A DNA stretch of 10,882 nt from assembly GCA_028292565.1 (NCBI GenBank), contig JAQGMD010000392.1, positions 1 to 10,882 of the forward strand. Reading direction: 5' to 3'. How positions within the stretch are numbered: position 1 is the stretch's first letter; every line of letters starts with the position of its first letter. The stretch is from Burkholderia sp. Lineage in GTDB: Bacteria > Pseudomonadota > Gammaproteobacteria > Burkholderiales > Burkholderiaceae. Positions 6,054 through 10,882 of the stretch are shown here, piece after piece. The position numbers were made by a program, and so were the translations under genes. A model generated the notes under the pieces. That model made no database searches. It saw only the letters and a program-made list of their open reading frames with translations, and had not been told where the DNA came from.

Positions 6054-6722
6054 TCAGTCCAGCAGGCAGGTCAGCGCGGCGCTGGCCGTTTCGCCGATCT
6101 TCGCGAGGAAGTCGGTTGCCATGTCGGACGTGAAACGGCTCGGATCAGGCGAGCCGAGGACCAGCAGTCCGAATGCTTCGGGCGCGGCGCCGACGCGCAG
6201 GGGCAGCATGGCGATTGACTTGATCGACTCGCCGTCTTCGAGCCAGGATGCGGCTTCGAAGTCATGGTTCGCTCCGCAAAATGGCGCAGCCAATCCGTTA
6301 CAGAAGATTTTCGCGTCGGTCGAGACTTCCTCTGCAAACCACGCATGCGAAAATTCCTCGGCCACGCCCCAGATCCGCAGGGTTGCGAAGGGTACCGAAA
6401 ATACCGTTTGCATGCTGTTGACCAGTGTATGAGGCAAGTCCACATCATTGCGCGCCAACAGCAGCGCGCGCGTCCAGGCCTGGAACTTCTCCGTGATTGA
6501 GTCGTTTTCCTGCGCGATCCGCACCAGTTCATTCAGGCGCAGTTCAAACAGCTTGATTTTCTCGCGCAGGACTTCCATCTGCCTTTCCTGCAAAGAGACG
6601 GTGCGTCCGGCGAGCGGGCTGGTCAGTTTGACTTTTGCCAGCAGGTCGGCGTGCTCTTCGAAGAAGTGTGGGTTGAGCGAAAGGAAATCGGCGACGGCAG
6701 CGGAGTCCAGTTGATAAGTCAT
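6054..6722 (-). CDS. DUF484 family protein
   Basis: This is a 222-residue cytoplasmic protein of the DUF484 family, which adopts a GAF-like fold. It begins MTYQLDSAAVADFLSLNP, followed by the typical HFFEEHADLLAKVKL and a helical/coiled segment (SLQERQMEVLREKIKLFEL at about 42-61). The GAF-like region then has LRIWG, the CNGL.APFCG stretch and SIAMLPLR. The function is unknown; the gene is nearly always found just before xerC, as here. The ATG at 6722 is preferred over a GTG at 6755, because the family consensus starts at MTYQL and neither has a clear ribosome binding site. dapF, the usual upstream neighbour, is about 3 kb away, so this gene must have its own promoter or rely on read-through from the porin. 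Confidence 0.9.
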   Translation of the reverse strand: MTYQLDSAAVADFLSLNPHFFEEHADLLAKVKLTSPLAGRTVSLQERQMEVLREKIKLFELRLNELVRIAQENDSITEKFQAWTRALLLARNDVDLPHTLVNSMQTVFSVPFATLRIWGVAEEFSHAWFAEEVSTDAKIFCNGLAAPFCGANHDFEAASWLEDGESIKSIAMLPLRVGAAPEAFGLLVLGSPDPSRFTSDMATDFLAKIGETASAALTCLLD

Positions 6723-6811
6723 CGTTATGTGCAGGGTCGGTAGTGGTAACGGCACGGAAGGCGTGTCGTTATCCGGCTGAGCAATCAGATGCCAGCCGGT
6801 AATGAGGGATG

Positions 6812-6817
6812 ATTTTA
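6812..6817 (-). promoter_or_regulatory. Candidate -10 box (TAAAAT) for DUF484-xerC-rlmI
   Basis: TAAAAT on the minus strand is 5/6 to consensus, in the 235-bp gap between the porin stop and the DUF484 start, about 90 bases before the ATG. The -35 region (TGAGTC at 18 bp spacing) is poor. It is offered only because the split from dapF leaves this gene set without its usual upstream promoter. Confidence 0.3.
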
Positions 6818-6883
6818 ACCGACAACGGGAGCGGAGACTCAGGCAGGGGAGGATTTTGCGTGGCAGCGAGGCGCGTGGGATTG

Positions 6884-6915
6884 CGGTCGGCCCGGGAAAA
6901 GAGCCGTGCCGACCG
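6884..6915 (-). terminator. Hairpin downstream of the porin gene, possible terminator
   Basis: CGGTCGGC and GCCGACCG form an 8-bp perfect stem extended past one mismatch by CGG/CCG, closing an 8-base loop GAAAAGAG. It begins 43 bases after the porin stop. There is no T-run after it on the minus strand, so it may be a Rho-dependent 3' end, an mRNA-stabilising hairpin or a weak terminator. Confidence 0.45.
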
Positions 6916-6957
6916 ATAGTGGCATGACCGGTTGGTTGTCAGCCTGGTGTCGTGCGA

Positions 6958-8055
6958 TCAGAACACATGCCGGACACCCACATTGAATTGCTTGTCGCCC
7001 GTCCCACGGTCGCTCGCATTCCCTACCGTATAACTGAAGTCCCTGTCGTTGTTGATCCGCGCATACGATGTATAGAGATTGGTGCGCTTCGAGAGTGCGT
7101 AGGTAAGGCCCAGAGCCCACTGGCTTGAATCGGCGTTGAAATCCGACCTGTCGTCTTTACGCATGTAGGAGGCCAGGAAGGTGGCCGGGCCGAATGGAGC
7201 GCTGACGCCGATCAACCAGTCGCGGGTGTCCTCGGCGAGCGTCCGTTCTGCCTTGGTGCTGTTATAAGCGAGGTGTGCTGCCGCAACGCCGAAATCCCAT
7301 TTGCCGCCAACAAACCACGTTTTCGATTTTTCATTCAGGGGAATGCCCGCCTGGCCGCCGGTGGTCAGGCTGGGAAATGCGCCCTCGGGGAAATCCCCAT
7401 CGATGTGGTGGTAGGCCAGTTTGGCGAGCAGGGGACCATTTGCATAGCCGACAGATACGCCGTACTGGCGACGGGCCGTATTATCGTCCGGAACTTCGCC
7501 GAAGCCGTAGGCAGCGTCTGCCGTGAAGCCGCTCCATGAAGGCGTGGTGTATTTGATCGTGTTGTCCATCCGCAGTACCGTCGGAATGAAATTGGCCGCG
7601 TCGCCCGCAAGGCCGGCGCCGAACGGGTCCACCTCGGCAACTGCCAGATAGTGAGGCGTGTATTGGCGTCCGAGTGTGACGTTGCCCCAGTTGCCGCCCA
7701 ATCCGACATACGCCTGGCGCCCGAATATTCGATTGGTTGCAGGCCGGGCATTGAACCCGGGTGTGCCGGCCGGAACCGCTGCGGTACCTTGCCCCGACGT
7801 TCCGTCATCGATATTGATGCCTGCCTCGAGAACGAATTTCGCGGCCAGGCCGCCACCCAGGTCTTCGGTACCTTTGAATCCGAGGCGCGAACCGTTCTGT
7901 ATGCCGCTGCCCAGTTTCCACAAATTACCATTCGGTCCTCCGTTCTCTCTCACGATGCCGGCATCAGCGAGTCCATAAATGGTAAGTGATGTCTGGGCGG
8001 AGGCTGTGCCCGCCAAGGCCGCGAGCCCGGCGAATGCGAGGTGTAATTTTTTCAT
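6958..8055 (-). CDS. Gram-negative general porin (Bordetella/Burkholderia type)
   Basis: This is a 365-residue outer-membrane protein. A signal peptide at 1-20 (MKKLHLAFAGLAALAGTASA) is followed by the typical mature start QTSLTIYGLADAGI. Further hallmarks are GSRLGFKGTEDLGGGLAAKF near 55-75, RQAYVGL with GNVTLGRQYTPHY (constriction-loop region) at about 113-140, alternating beta strands throughout, and a C-terminal strand ending VGVRHVF with the terminal Phe needed for BAM assembly. It would form a 16-strand trimeric channel for small hydrophilic solutes. The ATG at 8055 has the best ribosome binding site in the window, AGAAGGA at 8063-8069. Substrate preference cannot be read from the sequence. 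Its place between dapF and DUF484 is unusual and suggests an inserted accessory porin. Confidence 0.95.
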   Translation of the reverse strand: MKKLHLAFAGLAALAGTASAQTSLTIYGLADAGIVRENGGPNGNLWKLGSGIQNGSRLGFKGTEDLGGGLAAKFVLEAGINIDDGTSGQGTAAVPAGTPGFNARPATNRIFGRQAYVGLGGNWGNVTLGRQYTPHYLAVAEVDPFGAGLAGDAANFIPTVLRMDNTIKYTTPSWSGFTADAAYGFGEVPDDNTARRQYGVSVGYANGPLLAKLAYHHIDGDFPEGAFPSLTTGGQAGIPLNEKSKTWFVGGKWDFGVAAAHLAYNSTKAERTLAEDTRDWLIGVSAPFGPATFLASYMRKDDRSDFNADSSQWALGLTYALSKRTNLYTSYARINNDRDFSYTVGNASDRGTGDKQFNVGVRHVF

Positions 8056-8388
8056 CGTTCTGTCCTTCTCTGATAAAAGGTTGGTGGAGATCCGCGCAAG
8101 TCGGATACGCCAACATTAAGTGCTGGACGGAGCGATGCCGGAGGATTGGTTGCCAACCGGGCAGCGGTTTGACCGAAACGGATGAAGTCGCGTCGCAGTG
8201 TGGCGTTTTTGTCACGTGAGCGCGGTCCGAATATGTAATTAGATCTCGCTATCTGTATCCATGTATCATTAAATTCGTTTAATTGTCGCAATTCACTTGG
8301 TATGACAGGCCGCTTTGACCTGTGTCAGCCTGGGCTCCCGCTGTATGCGAAATACTGGTCATTCTGATTGACAAAATGATAATTCCAG
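8056..8388. other. Divergent intergenic region between porin and Sel1-repeat gene
   Basis: This is a 333-bp stretch without a credible gene, AT-rich in the middle (8230-8300) unlike its surroundings. It holds a 6-4-6 inverted repeat ATTAAA-TTCG-TTTAAT (8268-8283), an imperfect inverted repeat TGACAGG-N9-CCTGTGTCA (8303-8327), and a GGTTG-C-CAACC palindrome near 8146-8156. Both divergent promoters should lie here. On the minus strand TTGCGA followed after 17 bp by TGATAC is a weak candidate for the porin; on the plus strand TTTGACC at 8315-8320 is a weak -35 for the Sel1 gene. None is convincing. Confidence 0.5.
8063..8069 (-). promoter_or_regulatory. Ribosome binding site of the porin gene (AGAAGGA)
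   Basis: AGAAGGA on the minus strand, 7 bases before the ATG at 8055. This near-ideal Shine-Dalgarno sequence fixes the start and fits high expression. Confidence 0.8.
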
Positions 8389-9951
8389 ATGGCCAGACGA
8401 GCGGAACTGCTCATTATTCGCGCTGCGCGCGCGGGACAGTCGGCAGCCCAGTTAAGTCTTGGCAGGCACTACCTGTTCGGCGGCTCAGGACTGCCAAAGA
8501 GCCTGCCGACCGCGCTCTATTGGCTTGACCGCGCGGCGAACCAGGATGAAAAGGATGCCTGGCTCCTGATCGGAAGCCATGTTCCATTCGAAACAGCGCA
8601 GCAGTCGCCACAGCCGTCGAGGTTATGCGTATGGTACGAACGCGCGTACGACGCGGGCGTGGTCCAGGCCGGGCTGGTATTGGCCAAGCTGGTATTGGCG
8701 CAGGTGCCGGGCGCGGTCAGCGAGAGCATGCACACCAAAGCCGTCAGGGCCTTGCAGGCGGCTGCGCACGCCGGCATTGCCGAGGCACAGTGGCTGTTGG
8801 CGCAGCACATCAGGCAACCTCCGGACGACACCGTGCGCAGCGCACGAGAGGAAAGGAAAGTCGATGTGGTGATGGAAGCCGTGGCATCGCCGCGCATCGA
8901 TAACGAAGTGATGCTGGAGTGGGCCACCCGCGCCGCCCACAGCGGAGTGACCGAGGCGCGTCATGCGCTCGCCGATCATGCCTGGGCCGTCTCGGACTAT
9001 CGGGCCTTCGTGCATTGGGCGCTGCCGCTGGCCCGGCATTTGGCGGCGCGATGCGCGGACACGGCCGACATGACGGCGCCGCGCCCTGGCGTGGGAGAAG
9101 TCAGCCTTCTGTCCCGTTGCGCGCATGCGCTGTTCATGACCGGCGATTTCGATGCCGCCGAAGTAGTGCGATTCTGGGAATGCGCGGCGCGCGCCGGCGA
9201 CCGCGACGCCCAATTCTCGCTTGGACTGTGGTTCGCGAGAATGGATGTCAATGGCAGGCGGGTCGCACACATACCCGGAACGGCGAACTACAAGAAATCC
9301 ATCCGCTGGCTATCGCTCGCCGCCGAACAGGGTGTGGCGGATGCGTGGTACGCACTGTCGCGCATCTACCTGAAACCGGAATGCTCGCAGCGCAGCCTGG
9401 CGGACGCGCAGCGTTATCTGGAAAGCGCGGCCGAAACCGGGCACGGACCAGCGCAGCTCGAGCTGGGCGTCAGCGCCTGGCGTACCCGCCGCGATGAGGA
9501 GTCGCGGGACGTGCGCGCCGTGTACTGGCTGCAGAAAGCGGCGGCCCAGGCAATCGTCGAAGCGCGTGCGCTGCTGGAGAAGATTGCGAGCCGCGCGACG
9601 CCCGCACGCTGGGCGCAAGAGGCAATACACCGATTGACGCGCGAGTCCGCATCCATGTACCCCTTGCTGGTTGCGCGCCTCGAACTGGCCGCCACGTTTG
9701 GCCTGTCGCGGCCGGAATCGCTGCTGCTCGATCCGAAAACGGCCGATTGCGGCCATTGCCTGCTGATCGACATTCGTGCGCGGCACCGGCATAGCAAGCG
9801 CCGCCTTATCCTGCTGCAAACCGGGGAGGAGCGGCAGGCGCTGGATCGCATCATGCGTTTGTTTGAGTACGTGAACTGCGGCCCGGATGGGCCGGAAGGA
9901 AATTACCGGCAACGTTTGTATCGGCTCAGGACGCTGACCGCGAAGTCCTGA
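8389..9951 (+). CDS. Sel1-like repeat protein with an unrecognised C-terminal module
   Basis: This is a 520-residue protein with no signal peptide or membrane segment, so probably cytoplasmic. Degenerate Sel1/TPR-like repeats (alpha-alpha pairs of the A..LG..Y..G.G...D...A..W...AA..G form) run from residue ~8 to ~400. Clear units include AAQLSLGRHYLFGGSGLPKS (19-38) with ALYWLDRAA, then FWECAARAGDRDAQFSLGLW, IRWLSLAAEQGVADAWYALS and YLESAAETGHGPAQLELG. Such solenoids are protein-binding scaffolds. Residues ~425-515 are not repeats: LELAATFGLSRPESLLLDPK, a CxxC at C454/C457 (DCGHC), a basic RHRHSKRR, and NYRQRLYRLRTL; I do not know this module. The ATG at 8389 lacks a good ribosome binding site. 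It is the only plus-strand gene in the window and ends 10 bases from the dapF stop. Partner and role are unknown. Confidence 0.88.
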   Translation: MARRAELLIIRAARAGQSAAQLSLGRHYLFGGSGLPKSLPTALYWLDRAANQDEKDAWLLIGSHVPFETAQQSPQPSRLCVWYERAYDAGVVQAGLVLAKLVLAQVPGAVSESMHTKAVRALQAAAHAGIAEAQWLLAQHIRQPPDDTVRSAREERKVDVVMEAVASPRIDNEVMLEWATRAAHSGVTEARHALADHAWAVSDYRAFVHWALPLARHLAARCADTADMTAPRPGVGEVSLLSRCAHALFMTGDFDAAEVVRFWECAARAGDRDAQFSLGLWFARMDVNGRRVAHIPGTANYKKSIRWLSLAAEQGVADAWYALSRIYLKPECSQRSLADAQRYLESAAETGHGPAQLELGVSAWRTRRDEESRDVRAVYWLQKAAAQAIVEARALLEKIASRATPARWAQEAIHRLTRESASMYPLLVARLELAATFGLSRPESLLLDPKTADCGHCLLIDIRARHRHSKRRLILLQTGEERQALDRIMRLFEYVNCGPDGPEGNYRQRLYRLRTLTAKS

Positions 9952-9961
9952 ATCGACCACG

Positions 9962-10813
9962 TCAAATTTCTATCTCGCCTTCGAACACGCTGACCGCGGG
10001 TCCCGTCATCATGACCGGCGATCCGTCACCGCCCCAGGCGATCGACAATTCGCCGCCGCGGGTGTTGACCCTTACCGGCGAGTCGAGCAAGCCGCGGCGT
10101 ATGCCCGCCACTACCGCAGCGCAGGCACCGGTGCCGCAGGCAAGCGTCTCTCCGGCGCCGCGTTCGAATACCCGCAGGTTGACCTGATGGCGGTCGACGA
10201 TCTGCATGAAGCCCGCATTCACGCGCTTCGGAAAACGCGGATGATGCTCGATCACCGGACCGTCGAGATGTACCGGAGCGTCCTGCGAATTCTCTACCAC
10301 CTGCACCGCGTGCGGATTGCCCATCGAGACCGCGGACATCCATAACGTCCTGCCGTTGATATCGAGCGGCCACAGCATATCCCTGCCTTCCGCTTTTCCC
10401 GGCAGGCCGGCGGCATCGAACGGCACCCGTTCCGGTTCCAGGATCGGCGCGCCCATGTCGACCGTAATGCGGCCGTCGGCTTCCAGCTTAGGTTCGATTA
10501 CGCCCGACATGGTTTCGACCCTGATCGCCCGTTTGGTGGTGAGCTTTTTGTCGGTCACAAATTTGACGAATGCGCGCGCGCCGTTGCCGCACTGTTCCAC
10601 TTCGCCGCCGTCCGCGTTATAGATGCGATAACGGAAGTCGACGCCGGCTGACTGCGGCTTTTCAACCACCAGCATCTGGTCGGCGCCCACCCCGAAGCGG
10701 CGGTCCGCCAGGAACTGCCATTGCGCAGGCGTGAAATCGATTTGCTGGCTGATTGCGTCGATGACGACGAAATCATTGCCCGCACCGTGCATTTTCGTGA
10801 ATTTGAGTTTCAT
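9962..10813 (-). CDS. dapF: Diaminopimelate epimerase DapF
   Basis: This is a 283-residue cytoplasmic enzyme that converts LL-diaminopimelate to the meso form for peptidoglycan and lysine synthesis. It is a pyridoxal-independent two-base racemase. The start [16 protein letters not shown] is diagnostic. The catalytic cysteines are C75 in EQCGNGAR and C226 in ACGTGACA, both in their invariant contexts; MGNPHAV (164-170) and [10 protein letters not shown] (214-223) are further family blocks. The length is normal and the frame is intact. It lies 12 bases after the stop of the probable lpxL gene, so it is likely co-transcribed from further right. Its usual downstream partner DUF484 is displaced by the Sel1 and porin genes. 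It converges with the Sel1 gene across only 10 bases, with no terminator hairpin seen between them. Confidence 0.97.
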   Translation of the reverse strand: MKLKFTKMHGAGNDFVVIDAISQQIDFTPAQWQFLADRRFGVGADQMLVVEKPQSAGVDFRYRIYNADGGEVEQCGNGARAFVKFVTDKKLTTKRAIRVETMSGVIEPKLEADGRITVDMGAPILEPERVPFDAAGLPGKAEGRDMLWPLDINGRTLWMSAVSMGNPHAVQVVENSQDAPVHLDGPVIEHHPRFPKRVNAGFMQIVDRHQVNLRVFERGAGETLACGTGACAAVVAGIRRGLLDSPVRVNTRGGELSIAWGGDGSPVMMTGPAVSVFEGEIEI

Positions 10814-10825
10814 GAAAGGATTATC

Positions 10826-10882
10826 TCAGGATTGCATCGGCATCGTGTCGGGCCCGCTCGGGTCGTACACGCTCGGCACGCC
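10826..10882 (-). CDS. C-terminal end of a probable lipid A lauroyl acyltransferase (partial)
   Basis: The minus strand enters the window in frame as GVPSVYDPSGPDTMPMQS and then TGA. The GVPSVY string fits the end of LpxL/HtrB acyltransferases, which from memory finish with KRFKTRPPGEPSLY-like sequence, and lpxL next to dapF is common in Burkholderiales. The two other frames are also open over this short stretch, so frame choice rests on that resemblance and on the 12-base spacing to dapF. Confidence 0.5.
   Translation of the reverse strand, partial: GVPSVYDPSGPDTMPMQS

Noticed and set aside
8052..8291. Small minus-strand open frame upstream of the porin
   Set aside because: It overlaps the porin ribosome binding site and start, has no domain, and its composition is that of intergenic DNA.

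Overview
The window reads as chromosomal DNA of a betaproteobacterium of the order Burkholderiales, most likely the Oxalobacteraceae (Herbaspirillum, Collimonas and relatives). The grounds are the high GC content, the 'Bordetella/Burkholderia-type' trimeric porin, the DksA of the CxxT type, and the gene set lpxL-dapF-DUF484-xerC together with zur, a COG0523 GTPase and dksA. Nearly every gene is on the minus strand, so transcription runs right to left; the single plus-strand gene is a large Sel1-repeat protein at 8389-9951. No tRNA, rRNA, CRISPR array or insertion sequence was seen.

Right part (about 5.0-10.9 kb): the last 18 codons of a probable lauroyl acyltransferase (lpxL/htrB) are followed after 12 bases by dapF. 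Further left lie DUF484, xerC and the rRNA methyltransferase rlmI. The dapF-DUF484-xerC block, usually contiguous, is split here by a porin gene (minus) and the Sel1-repeat gene (plus), which share a 333-bp AT-rich intergenic region. The Sel1 gene converges on dapF with only 10 bases between them.

Left part (1-3.8 kb): this is a zinc-homeostasis neighbourhood. It holds zur (a Fur-family zinc sensor), a COG0523/CobW GTPase with a His-rich metal-binding loop directly downstream, a DksA lacking three of the four zinc-finger cysteines, and a small DUF2946-like membrane/periplasmic protein. The DUF2946-like gene is followed by the wreck of a ZnuD-like TonB-dependent receptor. The same 15-bp palindrome, TGCAA-N5-TTGCA, sits in front of zur-GTPase and over the start of the DUF2946/receptor operon. 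I infer that this is the local Zur operator.

The most interesting points are: (1) the shared palindrome that links the two zinc operons; (2) a TATAAT box 6 bp before the DUF2946 start codon with no ribosome binding site, suggesting a leaderless mRNA whose start codon lies inside the operator; (3) a receptor gene reduced to its two ends by internal deletion and frame changes while its regulator site persists; (4) a zinc-independent-type DksA carrying a ~170-residue Lys/Ala/Pro-rich, histone H1-like N-terminal tail; (5) a Sel1 protein with an unrecognised C-terminal module. No wholly new multi-gene system was evident.
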